A program made the position numbers and the translations under genes. From the NCBI GenBank assembly GCA_963811255.1, contig CAWEQI010000003.1, positions 1,824,310-1,888,309 of the forward strand: a stretch of 64,000 bases of DNA. The letters run 5' to 3'. The notes beneath the pieces are model-generated. The model was not told the origin of the DNA. It ran no database searches and worked only from the letters and a program-made list of their open reading frames with translations. This stretch comes from Croceibacterium_B sp963811255. Lineage in GTDB: Bacteria; Pseudomonadota; Alphaproteobacteria; Sphingomonadales; Sphingomonadaceae. Of the stretch, positions 1 through 7,661 are shown piece by piece; the first letter of the stretch is position 1; every line of letters begins with the position of its first letter.

Positions 1-168
1 ACCAACCCACGCATGGGCACCATGCCGGCCTGGGGCCGGCGGCTCGATCCGGTGACGATCAAGATGCTGGCGAGCTATGTCCACTCGCTCGGCGGCGGCG
101 AGGACTTTGTCGCGCCGGCCGCGAATACGGAGGCCGCCCCGGCGGCGAAGAGCAATGCGGCACCCTGA
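1..168 (+). CDS. ccoP: cbb3-type cytochrome c oxidase subunit III, C-terminal fragment
   Basis: Frame 1 is open from the first base of the window and ends at TGA 166-168, giving the last 55 residues of a protein whose start lies outside. The segment MPAWGRRLDPVTIKMLASYV matches the end of the second class I cytochrome c domain of CcoP, where the Met of MPAWG is the usual axial heme ligand. An Ala-rich tail follows. CcoP passes electrons from cytochrome c to the CcoN/CcoO core of the high-affinity oxidase in the cytoplasmic membrane. The next gene, ccoG, starts inside the ccoP stop region, as in standard ccoNOQP-ccoGHIS loci. The identity rests on a short fragment plus strong context. Confidence 0.85.
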   Translation, partial: TNPRMGTMPAWGRRLDPVTIKMLASYVHSLGGGEDFVAPAANTEAAPAAKSNAAP

Positions 169-1597
169 CGCAAACGAGTTCTCGTTCTACGAGAAGCACA
201 AGACGGTCCACAACAAGCGGATCGACGGCCCCTTCCGCCGGTTCAAGTGGGCGATGATGGCCGTCACGCTGGCGATCTACTACGCCACCCCGTGGATCCG
301 CTGGGACCGCGGCCCTTATGCGCCGAACCAGGCGGTGCTGATCGACCTCGCCCATCGTCGGTTCTACATGTTCGGCATCGAGATCTGGCCGCAGGAGTTC
401 TACTTCGTCGCCGGCCTGCTGATCATGGCTGGCGTCGGGTTGTTCCTGGTGACCAGCGCGGTCGGCCGGGCGTGGTGCGGCTATTCGTGCCCGCAGACGG
501 TGTGGACCGACCTTTACCAGCACATCGATCGCCTGATCGACGGGGACCGGAACGCCCGAATGCGCCTCGATGCGGCGCCCTGGCGGCCCAGGAAGATCGC
601 CCGCCGTGCGTTCAAGTGGACGATCTATCTCATCATCGCCTTCTGGACCGGCGGCGCGTGGATCATGTACTTCGCAGATGCGCCGACCCTAACGCACGAT
701 TTCTGGACCGGCCACGCGGCGCCCGTCGCCTACGTCACCGTGGCGATCCTGACCGCGACCACTTTCGTCCTCGGTGGGTTCATGCGCGAGCAGGTGTGCG
801 TCTACATGTGCCCCTGGCCGCGCATCCAGAGCGCGATGATGGACGAGAAGTCGCTCACCGTCACTTACAAGGACTGGCGCGGAGAGCCGCGCGGCAGCGT
901 CAAGAAGGCGCAGAAGAACCCCGAGGCGTTCGGCGACTGCATCGATTGCATGCAGTGCGTCGCGGTGTGCCCGACCGGGATCGACATCCGCGAAGGGCCG
1001 CAGATCGGCTGCATCACCTGCGCGCTGTGCATCGACGCCTGCGACAAGGTGATGGCCGAGGTCGGCCGGCCGCGCGGGCTGATCGACTACGTCACGTTGG
1101 AAGACGCCGAGCGCGAGAAGGCCGGCGAACCGCCGCGGCCAGCATGGAAAGCGCTGCTGCGCCCGCGGACGATCATCTACTTCACCGTGTGGGGCGCGAT
1201 CGGCCTCGCCATGCTGTTCGCGCTCGGCACGCGCAGCCACACCGGGCTATCGGCCGCGCCGGACCGCAACCCGCCGTACATGCTGATGAGCGACGGCAGC
1301 GTGCGCAACGCCTACACCCTCAAGCTGCGCAACATGGAAGACCGCCCGCGCGCGATGCGCCTGACACTCGACGGCCTGCCGGGCGCGGCGATGTGGACCG
1401 ACGAAATGGACAGCAAGGACTCCGCCCGCGCGCTGACGGCCACGGTGCCGGCGGATTCCACCCTGCCGCTGCGCGTCTATGTCATCGCTCCGAAAAACAC
1501 CGAAGGGCAGGAGTTCGAATTCGCCATCACATCGCCGGATGAGCGAGGCGCGAAGGCAGAGACCGAAACCCGCTTTACCACCCCCGGAGACGAATGA
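155..1597 (+). CDS. ccoG: cytochrome c oxidase accessory protein CcoG (FixG/RdxA family)
   Basis: This 480-residue membrane iron-sulfur protein is needed for cbb3 oxidase maturation; in the family it acts in copper reduction during assembly. The frame is open further upstream, but ATG 155 is chosen because it overlaps the ccoP stop and gives the typical N-terminus with the FSFYEKHKTVHNKRI segment. Visible features are hydrophobic segments near residues 30-50 and 85-110, the Cys motifs CGYSCPQTVW and CVYMCPWPRIQ, and a ferredoxin-like 2[4Fe-4S] region with CIDCMQCVAVCP and CITCALCIDACD. A periplasmic Ig-like C-terminal domain follows a last membrane segment. The length is normal for the family. 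The stop overlaps the ccoH start by four bases, so translation is probably coupled. Confidence 0.95.
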   Translation: MRHPDANEFSFYEKHKTVHNKRIDGPFRRFKWAMMAVTLAIYYATPWIRWDRGPYAPNQAVLIDLAHRRFYMFGIEIWPQEFYFVAGLLIMAGVGLFLVTSAVGRAWCGYSCPQTVWTDLYQHIDRLIDGDRNARMRLDAAPWRPRKIARRAFKWTIYLIIAFWTGGAWIMYFADAPTLTHDFWTGHAAPVAYVTVAILTATTFVLGGFMREQVCVYMCPWPRIQSAMMDEKSLTVTYKDWRGEPRGSVKKAQKNPEAFGDCIDCMQCVAVCPTGIDIREGPQIGCITCALCIDACDKVMAEVGRPRGLIDYVTLEDAEREKAGEPPRPAWKALLRPRTIIYFTVWGAIGLAMLFALGTRSHTGLSAAPDRNPPYMLMSDGSVRNAYTLKLRNMEDRPRAMRLTLDGLPGAAMWTDEMDSKDSARALTATVPADSTLPLRVYVIAPKNTEGQEFEFAITSPDERGAKAETETRFTTPGDE

Positions 1598-2043
1598 TGC
1601 AGCGCAGCTTCACCGGCTGGCACATGGCCTCTATCCTGGTCGCCTTCTTCGGCGTGGTGATTGCGGTCAACCTGCTCAACGCGCACTATGCCAGCTCGAC
1701 CTTCGGTGGCGAGGTGGTCGAGAATTCCTACGTCGCCAGCCAGGACTTCAACACATGGCTCGACGAGGCGAAAGCCGAAAAGGCGCTCGGCTGGAGCGAG
1801 GTGACAACCTGGCGGCCCGACGGCCGGGTCGTGGTGGCGCTGAAGGGCGTGCCGGCGAACACGGTGGTGAAGGCCATCGCCCGCCATCCCCTCGGCGTAT
1901 TGCCCGACCAGGCGATGACTTTCGATCGGCTCGGCAAGAGGCAGTTCCTCTCGCGCCAGGTGCTGCCCGACGGACGCTGGAAGCTCTACATCACGCTCAC
2001 CGGCGGCGGCCATATCTGGCGCCGGGAAGAGCCCCTGCAGTGA
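1594..2043 (+). CDS. ccoH: FixH/CcoH family protein
   Basis: This is a 149-residue protein with one N-terminal membrane anchor (about residues 10-30, SILVAFFGVVIAVNLLNAHY) and a small periplasmic domain. The segment VVENSYVASQDFN is typical of FixH, which in the family interacts with the cbb3 oxidase and the copper ATPase during assembly. Start and stop both overlap neighbours: ATGA with ccoG, and the ccoI GTG overlaps this stop. The gene is thus the second member of a tight ccoGHIS operon. No defects are visible. Confidence 0.93.
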   Translation: MMQRSFTGWHMASILVAFFGVVIAVNLLNAHYASSTFGGEVVENSYVASQDFNTWLDEAKAEKALGWSEVTTWRPDGRVVVALKGVPANTVVKAIARHPLGVLPDQAMTFDRLGKRQFLSRQVLPDGRWKLYITLTGGGHIWRREEPLQ

Positions 2044-4172
2044 CCGCGTTGCGCCAGCCGGAGCCTGCGCTGGAGCGGACGGTTCTTGCGGTGCCGGCGA
2101 TGCATTGCGCCGGTTGCATGGGCAAGGTCGAGCGTGGGCTCGGCGCATTGCCCGGCGTCGCCTCGGCGCGGGTTAACCTGTCGGCGCGGATGGTGATGGT
2201 CGACCACGACGCATCGCTCGATGCGCACGATCTCGAACATGCGCTCGCGGATATCGGCTTCGAAGCGCAGGAACGGCGGGACGAGCTCGGCCCGCGCCGC
2301 TCCGCCGTGCGGGAGCTGCTGGCGCCGCTGGCCGTCGCCGGGTTCGCGACGATGAACGTGATGCTGCTGTCGGTCAGCGTGTGGTCGGGCGCCGAAGGCT
2401 CGACCCGTGCGCTGTTCTACTGGATCAGTGCGGCGATCGCGGTGCCGGCGATCGCCTATGCCGGGCAGCCGTTCTTCCGCTCGGCGTGGAAGGCGCTGCG
2501 CCGCGGGCACACCAACATGGACGTGCCGATCAGCCTCGGCGTGCTGATCGCCACCGGCCTGAGCTTCTACGAGACCGCCCGCGGCGGCCAGCACGCCTGG
2601 TTCGAGAGCGCGCTGATGCTGCTGACGTTCCTCCTGATTGGCCGGGTGCTCGACGCGATGATGCGCGACCGCGCCCGCTCGGGCGTGGACGCGCTGCTCA
2701 GCCAGGCCGCGCGTGGGGCGATGGTGGTCGGAGACGACGGCCGACTCGGCTGGATCGAAGCGGCCGGGCTCGCGCCGGGCATGGTGATGCGTGTCGCCGC
2801 CGGAGAGCGGCTCGCGGCCGACGGCGAGATCGTTTCCGGCGGCAGCCGCTTCGACCAGTCGCTGCTGACCGGCGAAAGTGCGCCGATCGCGCTCGGCAAG
2901 GGCGAGCGGGCCCTGGCCGGCACGCTCAACCTCGAAGCGCCGGTCGATGTCCGCGTCAGCCACGCGGGAGACGACACCACGCTGGCCGAGATCGCCCGGC
3001 TCATGGAAGCGAGCACGCAGAACCGCTCGCGCTATGTCCGGATCGCGGACCGTGCCGCGCGCCTTTATGCCCCGGCTGTGCATTCGCTCGCCGCGCTAAC
3101 GGTGGTCGGCTGGCTGATCGCCGGCGCGGGAGTGTACCAGGCGCTGGTGACCGGGGTCGCGGTGCTGATCATCACTTGCCCGTGCGCGCTCGGCCTCGCG
3201 GTGCCGGTGGCGCAGGTCGTTACCAGCGGCTCGCTGATGAAGGCCGGCATCATGGTCAAGGACGGCTCGGCGCTCGAACGCCTCGCGCCGGTGGATCGGG
3301 CGCTGCTCGACAAGACCGGCACGCTGACCATGGGCAAGCCGCTGCCCGATCGTGCGACGCTGCTTGCGCTGGATCCCAACGAGGCAGCGGTGGCCTTCGC
3401 CCTCGCTTCACACAGCCACCATCCGCTGTCGCGCGCGCTAGCCGGCGCCCTGGGCGGATGGGGCATCGCCGCGGCGCCGCTGACGCAAGTGGCCGAACGT
3501 CCCGGCGAAGGGGTGTTCGCTTGCTGGAACGGCCTCCATGTGTCGCTCAGCCGACCGCAGGGCGGAGGCGCCGCCATGGCCGCCGCCCTGTCCATCGAAG
3601 GTCGGCCGGTGCGGCTGATCCCGTTCAGCGACCAGCTGCGGCCGGACACCCAGGCCGCGCTGGCGCAGCTACGGCAGCTCGGCGTCGAATGCTCGATTCT
3701 CTCGGGCGACCGGCCCGAGGCGGTGGCTCCGATCGCCCGCGAGACCCGGCTCACCGCACAGGCCAACGCTCGGCCGGAGGACAAGCAGGCCCTCGTCGCC
3801 CGCCTGCGCGCGAACGGCCGCAAGGTGCTGGTCGCCGGCGACGGGCTCAATGACGGCCCCGCCCTCGCCGCCGCCGATGCCTCGATCACGCCGGGCTCGG
3901 CGAGCGATGTCGGGCTGCAAGCGGCGGATTTCGTATTCGTGCAGGATTCGCTGCTCGCCCTGCCCCGGGCGGTGCGCGCCGCCCGCCGGACGATGGCGGT
4001 GGTGCGGCAAAATTTCGCCCTCGCAGTGGTGTACAACGTCGCTGCGGTGCCGCTGGCGATGGCTGGCTTCGTGACGCCGATGGTCGCCGCGATCGCGATG
4101 TCGGCCAGTTCGCTGATCGTGGTGGGCAACTCCTTGCGCCTGGCGCGAATGCCGAATGGGGCGGCGAAATGA
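2040..4172 (+). CDS. ccoI: Cu-type P1B ATPase CcoI (FixI)
   Basis: This 710-residue heavy-metal P-type ATPase is the copper exporter that supplies the binuclear centre of cbb3 oxidase. The frame is open far upstream, but GTG 2040 overlaps the ccoH stop and gives the expected N-terminus with a metal-binding MHCAGC motif (C23, C26). Other motifs are the actuator TGE (277-279), the membrane CPC metal site (380-382), the phosphorylated Asp in DKTGTLT (D424), an HP dipeptide in SHSHHPLSRA, and GDGLND (600-605). Length and motif order are standard. Four-base overlap with ccoS supports co-translation. Confidence 0.95.
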   Translation: MTALRQPEPALERTVLAVPAMHCAGCMGKVERGLGALPGVASARVNLSARMVMVDHDASLDAHDLEHALADIGFEAQERRDELGPRRSAVRELLAPLAVAGFATMNVMLLSVSVWSGAEGSTRALFYWISAAIAVPAIAYAGQPFFRSAWKALRRGHTNMDVPISLGVLIATGLSFYETARGGQHAWFESALMLLTFLLIGRVLDAMMRDRARSGVDALLSQAARGAMVVGDDGRLGWIEAAGLAPGMVMRVAAGERLAADGEIVSGGSRFDQSLLTGESAPIALGKGERALAGTLNLEAPVDVRVSHAGDDTTLAEIARLMEASTQNRSRYVRIADRAARLYAPAVHSLAALTVVGWLIAGAGVYQALVTGVAVLIITCPCALGLAVPVAQVVTSGSLMKAGIMVKDGSALERLAPVDRALLDKTGTLTMGKPLPDRATLLALDPNEAAVAFALASHSHHPLSRALAGALGGWGIAAAPLTQVAERPGEGVFACWNGLHVSLSRPQGGGAAMAAALSIEGRPVRLIPFSDQLRPDTQAALAQLRQLGVECSILSGDRPEAVAPIARETRLTAQANARPEDKQALVARLRANGRKVLVAGDGLNDGPALAAADASITPGSASDVGLQAADFVFVQDSLLALPRAVRAARRTMAVVRQNFALAVVYNVAAVPLAMAGFVTPMVAAIAMSASSLIVVGNSLRLARMPNGAAK

Positions 4173-4312
4173 CCGTCCTGCTCCTCCTCATCCCGGCCGC
4201 GCTGCTGATCGGCGGCGCGGGCCTGGCGGCGTTCTTCTGGGCCCTGCGCAACGGCCAGTTCGACGATCCCGAGGGCAATGCCGCGCGGATTCTGATCGAC
4301 GACGACGAATGA
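4169..4312 (+). CDS. ccoS: cbb3-type cytochrome oxidase assembly protein CcoS
   Basis: This is a 47-residue protein, too short for most ORF cut-offs. It starts at the ATG that overlaps the ccoI stop. It has one membrane helix (residues 3-26, rich in Leu, Ile and Ala, ending FFWALRNGQFDD) and a short acidic C-terminal tail ending DDDE. The pattern FFWALRNGQFDD is characteristic of CcoS, which is required for cofactor insertion into cbb3 oxidase. Its position as last gene of ccoGHIS is canonical. Confidence 0.92.
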   Translation: MTVLLLLIPAALLIGGAGLAAFFWALRNGQFDDPEGNAARILIDDDE

Positions 4313-4557
4313 GCGCCTCGGGTCTCCTGTTCGCCGCCGTCGCGATGCTTCCAGCGATGACCTTGCCGGCCGAGGGAGCGCTGCACTCCGCGACCGGCGG
4401 CGCTCTGGCCGTCGCCCTGTGCAACGGCGGCAGCATCGCCATTCCACTCGCGGGCGGCAGCGCGCCGCCCTTCACGCCGCCCTGCTGCGCCGGCAAGGGC
4501 TGCCGCACCGGCGACAAGCGCAGCCTCCGAGCTAGCCGGATTGACCGAAAGCAATGA
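4309..4557 (+). CDS. small hypothetical protein between ccoS and hemN
   Basis: This 82-residue protein has an ATG that overlaps the ccoS stop (ATGA). It shows a hydrophobic N-terminus (SGLLFAAVAMLPAM), an Ala/Gly-rich middle and a CysCys-x3-Cys group near the C-terminus (PPCCAGKGCR), followed by a basic tail. The Cys cluster could bind metal, and the first segment could be a signal or membrane anchor, but neither is shown. It lies inside the cbb3/heme operon, so a link with oxidase assembly is possible. I do not recognise a named family. Confidence 0.6.
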   Translation: MSASGLLFAAVAMLPAMTLPAEGALHSATGGALAVALCNGGSIAIPLAGGSAPPFTPPCCAGKGCRTGDKRSLRASRIDRKQ

Positions 4558-4589
4558 CCCGCTGAGCCCCGGCTGCGATTCAGGCTGGC

Positions 4590-5900
4590 ATGTGGCCCTA
4601 TCACCCCGACCTGCTGGCGACTCCCGTTCCGCGCTACACCAGCTTCCCGACCGCGGCCGAGTTCGGCCCGCTCGACGACGGCGCGTACGCCGATGCGATC
4701 TCGACCGCGACCGGCGACGTCTCGCTATACGTGCACATCCCGTTCTGTGATAAAATCTGCTGGTACTGCGGCTGCAACACCGCGGCGGCCAATCGCGCAC
4801 AGCGGCTGGCGAGCTATCTCGACGCGCTCCACCGCGAGATCGCGCTCACCGCCGCGCAGCTGCCGGCGAGCGCGCGGGTGCGGCGGATCGCCTTCGGCGG
4901 CGGCAGCCCCAATGCGCTCAATCCGGTCGATTTCATCCGTCTGTTCGACGCGCTGGTGCTGCATTTTCCGCTCGAACAGCCGGTGGTCTCGATCGAGCTC
5001 GATCCCCGCAGCCTGACGCCCGAGTGGGGCCCGGTGCTGCGCGCGATCGGCGCGACGCGCGCCAGCCTGGGCGTGCAGACGTTTAGTCCGCCGCTGCAGG
5101 AAGCGATCGGCCGCGTGCAGCCGCTGTGCCTGATCGAGCACGGAGTGGAGGTGCTGCGTCAGGCCGGTGTCACCTCGCTCAATTTCGACCTGATGTATGG
5201 CTTGCCCAGCCAGACACGGGATGATCTTGCTTCGACGCTCAAACTCGCCACGGCGTTCGGCGCCGACCGCATCGCGCTGTTCGGCTACGCCCACGTGCCG
5301 CACCTGATCGCCCGCCAGCGGCGGATCGACGCCAGCGCGCTGCCCGGCGCAGAGGAACGCTTCCGCATGGCCGAGTTGGGATACGAGCGGCTGACGGCCG
5401 CGGGTTATGATCCGGTCGGCTTCGACCATTTCGGCAAACCTTCCGATCCTCTGGCGCAAGCCGCCGCCGGTGGGCGGCTGCACCGAAATTTCCAGGGTTT
5501 CACCGACGATGGCGCGCCGGTGCTGCTCGGCCTCGGCGCCTCTGCGATCGGCAGCTTTCCGACGTTGCTGGCGCAGAACGAGAAGAACGCCGGCCGCTAT
5601 CGCATGCTGCTGTCGCAGGACCGCCTGCCGGCGGCGCTCGGCAAGGCGCGCAGCGCCGACGACCGCCGCCGCGGCGCGGTGATCGAGCAACTGCTGTGCC
5701 ACGGCCGCGCCAAGGTGTGCCGCGCGATGCTCGAGCAGGCGTGGGATCGGCTCGCGCCCTATGCCGAAACCGGCTTGTGCGAAGTCGAAGGCGAATACCT
5801 GGTCATCGCCGAACACGCCCTGCCCTACGCCCGCAGCATCGCCGCGGCCTTCGATCCCTACCGTCAACACTCGCCACGCCGCTTCAGCTCGGCCGTCTGA
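4590..5900 (+). CDS. hemN: oxygen-independent coproporphyrinogen III oxidase
   Basis: This 436-residue cytoplasmic radical SAM enzyme decarboxylates coproporphyrinogen III to protoporphyrinogen IX without oxygen. The [4Fe-4S]/SAM motif is CDKICWYCGC (C53, C57, C60 plus the HemN-type C62). Family segments PRYTSFPTA near the N-terminus, IAFGGGSPN, and LNFDLMYGLPSQT are present. It is slightly shorter than typical HemN at the C-terminus but has no internal break. It follows the ccoGHIS operon by 32 bases, fitting heme supply for cbb3 oxidase at low oxygen. Family members are often FNR/FixK-controlled; only a poor half-matching site is visible upstream. Confidence 0.94.
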   Translation: MWPYHPDLLATPVPRYTSFPTAAEFGPLDDGAYADAISTATGDVSLYVHIPFCDKICWYCGCNTAAANRAQRLASYLDALHREIALTAAQLPASARVRRIAFGGGSPNALNPVDFIRLFDALVLHFPLEQPVVSIELDPRSLTPEWGPVLRAIGATRASLGVQTFSPPLQEAIGRVQPLCLIEHGVEVLRQAGVTSLNFDLMYGLPSQTRDDLASTLKLATAFGADRIALFGYAHVPHLIARQRRIDASALPGAEERFRMAELGYERLTAAGYDPVGFDHFGKPSDPLAQAAAGGRLHRNFQGFTDDGAPVLLGLGASAIGSFPTLLAQNEKNAGRYRMLLSQDRLPAALGKARSADDRRRGAVIEQLLCHGRAKVCRAMLEQAWDRLAPYAETGLCEVEGEYLVIAEHALPYARSIAAAFDPYRQHSPRRFSSAV

Positions 5901-5947
5901 CCCGTCCGCGGGAACCGCCGCGCCGCTCGCGCGTGGTCCACTTCGCC

Positions 5948-6196
5948 ATGCCGATCTGGCTTCTGCCTCTGCTCTTGGCGCTGAGCGCCCTCGTCACGAT
6001 GACCTCGGGCATCTGGCTGCTACTGCACCTGACGGCCCTGGCGCGCAGGTTCGCCGGAAATGCCGATGTCGTGCCGTCGCCGGCTCGGCCCAAGGCGCCG
6101 CGCTGGGCGGTGCGCGTGGCGCTGGCCGGCTTTGTCGGCGGAACGGCCACGACGCTCGCCGTCCTCCTGCTGGCGATCACGCTGCCGGTGGGCTGA
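5948..6196 (+). CDS. small hypothetical membrane protein
   Basis: This 82-residue protein has two predicted membrane helices, MPIWLLPLLLALSALVTMTS plus the following residues, and VALAGFVGGTATTLAVLLLA at the C-terminus. They are joined by a basic loop. It is 47 bases after hemN on the same strand. No family is recognised. Position suggests co-transcription with hemN. Confidence 0.5.
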   Translation: MPIWLLPLLLALSALVTMTSGIWLLLHLTALARRFAGNADVVPSPARPKAPRWAVRVALAGFVGGTATTLAVLLLAITLPVG

Positions 6197-6364
6197 AAAA
6201 GCGCTTTCCTACAGGGTGTTGGATGTGCTTGAGTGCGTCATGGCCGCATTGGAGCGCGCTTCCCTACCCCATGCAAGCTGGCCGGAAGAGTTCGCCCTGA
6301 ACTCTGTCAACCATGTCAGATCGGCGTCAACTTCGTCAGCAAAACACGCCTGAAGCTGAACGAA

Positions 6365-7219
6365 TCAAGCGGTCACGAGTGCGCGGTTCTCGACCAGCAG
6401 CGTCGCCGCCGCGGTGTTGGAGATCGGCACGTGGTAACTGTGCGCTAGCTCGCGCAGCGATCCGGTCAGCGCCCCGCGAGCGGCCAGCCAATTGAGGATC
6501 TCGACCCCCTGGCTGCCGGCCAGCTCGACGATATCGAGCGTGTCGTGCTGGGTCAGTGCCTCGGGGTCCGGCACGATGTTGCGCAGGCAGAACTTGTCGT
6601 AATCGACGTTGATGAACCCCGCGCGCTCGCCGTCGAGCTGGTGCGACAGGCCGCCGGTGCCCATCACGACGATCTTTTCCTCGCCCGGCCAGCGCTCCAG
6701 CGCCTTGCCGACCGAGCGGCCGAGCGCGAGGCAGCGCTTGGGGCTCGGCAGCGGGTGCTGCACGGTGTTGATGCAGATCGGCACCAGCTTGACCGGCCAC
6801 GCCTCGGCGTTCGGCCAGCACAGCTCGAACGGCACCGCAACACCGTGATCCACCAGCATCGACTGGCAGGTGACCGGATCGAATTCGTCGGCGACGACCT
6901 GCTCGATGATGTGCCACGACAGCCCCGGATGGCCGGCAAACGGCTTGAAACCGCCGATGCCCCAGCCTTCGTCCTCGTGGCGGTACTGGGGCGCCGCGCC
7001 GATCGCGAAAGTCGGCATCTTGTCGAGGAAGAAGTTGAGGCCGTGGTCGTTGTAGAACACCACTGCGACGTCGGGCTTCTCGCGTTCGAGGAATGTGTGG
7101 ACCGGAGCGAAGCCGTCGAAGAACGGCTTCCAGTATGGGTCCTGCTGCAGCCCCTTGGCGATGGCCGCGCCGATGCCCGGCACGTGACTGGTGAAAATGC
7201 CGCCGACGATCTCGCTCAT
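6365..7219 (-). CDS. ligB: protocatechuate 4,5-dioxygenase beta subunit (LigB family)
   Basis: This 284-residue catalytic subunit of a type II extradiol dioxygenase performs Fe(II)-dependent 4,5-cleavage of protocatechuate or a close analogue to 4-carboxy-2-hydroxymuconate semialdehyde. Iron-ligand regions of the family are visible: TSHVP near residue 11 (His), YNDH near 60 (His) and a conserved Glu region further on. VGTGG-type segment MGTGGLSHQLDGERAG carries the catalytic His. Start ATG 7219 overlaps the ligA stop, so the two subunits are translationally coupled. The frame is open upstream, but that part is the antisense-frame shadow of ligA. Gallate or methylgallate cannot be excluded as substrate. 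Confidence 0.9.
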   Translation of the reverse strand: MSEIVGGIFTSHVPGIGAAIAKGLQQDPYWKPFFDGFAPVHTFLEREKPDVAVVFYNDHGLNFFLDKMPTFAIGAAPQYRHEDEGWGIGGFKPFAGHPGLSWHIIEQVVADEFDPVTCQSMLVDHGVAVPFELCWPNAEAWPVKLVPICINTVQHPLPSPKRCLALGRSVGKALERWPGEEKIVVMGTGGLSHQLDGERAGFINVDYDKFCLRNIVPDPEALTQHDTLDIVELAGSQGVEILNWLAARGALTGSLRELAHSYHVPISNTAAATLLVENRALVTA

Positions 7220-7599
7220 GATGCCACGCTCCTTTCGGTGGTGCCGTGCGCCAGCAGCGCAGCCTTGAACGCCTCGACCGTGGTGCCGGTCTGCAGCGCG
7301 CCGAGATCCTGCACGTCGAGGCCGAGGATGCCGGCCAGCTTGGCGAGGTAATAGACGTTGCCGCCTTGCTCGATCATCGCCGGCACGTCGCGCTGGCGGA
7401 CCGCCTCGCGCTGCTGATCTGTCAGCGCGAAGCGGTCCATGTACGCCTCCTCGTCGGCGACGAAGGCGACGCGGTTGGCGGCTTGGTTGAACGAGTAGCA
7501 CATCGCGTTGAGCGCCAGACCCTTCTGCGCGGCCTCGCCGTCGAACACCGGCGTGCCGGGGATCGGTCGATTAGACGATTCGGTGCGGGTCATGAGCAT
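7216..7599 (-). CDS. ligA: protocatechuate 4,5-dioxygenase alpha subunit (LigA family)
   Basis: This is the 127-residue small subunit of LigAB. Recognisable segments are IPGTPVFDGEAAQKGLALN, MCYSFNQAANR, and a C-terminal EQGGNVYYLAKLAG, all typical of LigA, which forms part of the active-site lid. The start at 7599 is chosen for a GGAGAG ribosome-binding site; the much longer open frame upstream is a shadow of the neighbouring dehydrogenase. A 6-bp hairpin abuts the ribosome-binding site. The gene is 62 bases downstream of the fructuronate-reductase-like gene on the same strand, so read-through from the hexuronate genes is possible. Confidence 0.9.
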   Translation of the reverse strand: MLMTRTESSNRPIPGTPVFDGEAAQKGLALNAMCYSFNQAANRVAFVADEEAYMDRFALTDQQREAVRQRDVPAMIEQGGNVYYLAKLAGILGLDVQDLGALQTGTTVEAFKAALLAHGTTERSVAS

Positions 7600-7608
7600 G
7601 GCGACTCT

Positions 7609-7627
7609 CCACTGTTTTCCAGTGGAA
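7609..7627 (-). promoter_or_regulatory. hairpin/palindrome next to the ligA ribosome-binding site
   Basis: Read on the minus strand, CCACTG-GAAAA-CAGTGG forms a 6-bp stem with a 5-nt loop, and its 3' arm runs directly into the ligA GGAGAG Shine-Dalgarno. The same bases contain the 11-nt palindrome TTCCACTGGAA (7617-7627). It could be a regulator site or an mRNA hairpin that affects ligA translation. Function is not established. Confidence 0.35.
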
Positions 7628-7661
7628 TGGCGCGCACCGGAGCCGGTGTCGTTGCGCGAGG

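Noticed and set aside
4541..4554. TTGACCGAAAGCAA as an FNR/FixK box for hemN
   Set aside because: One base off the consensus right half and only about 36 bases before the hemN start, which leaves almost no room for promoter and leader at the usual -41.5 spacing. Also inside the small upstream ORF.
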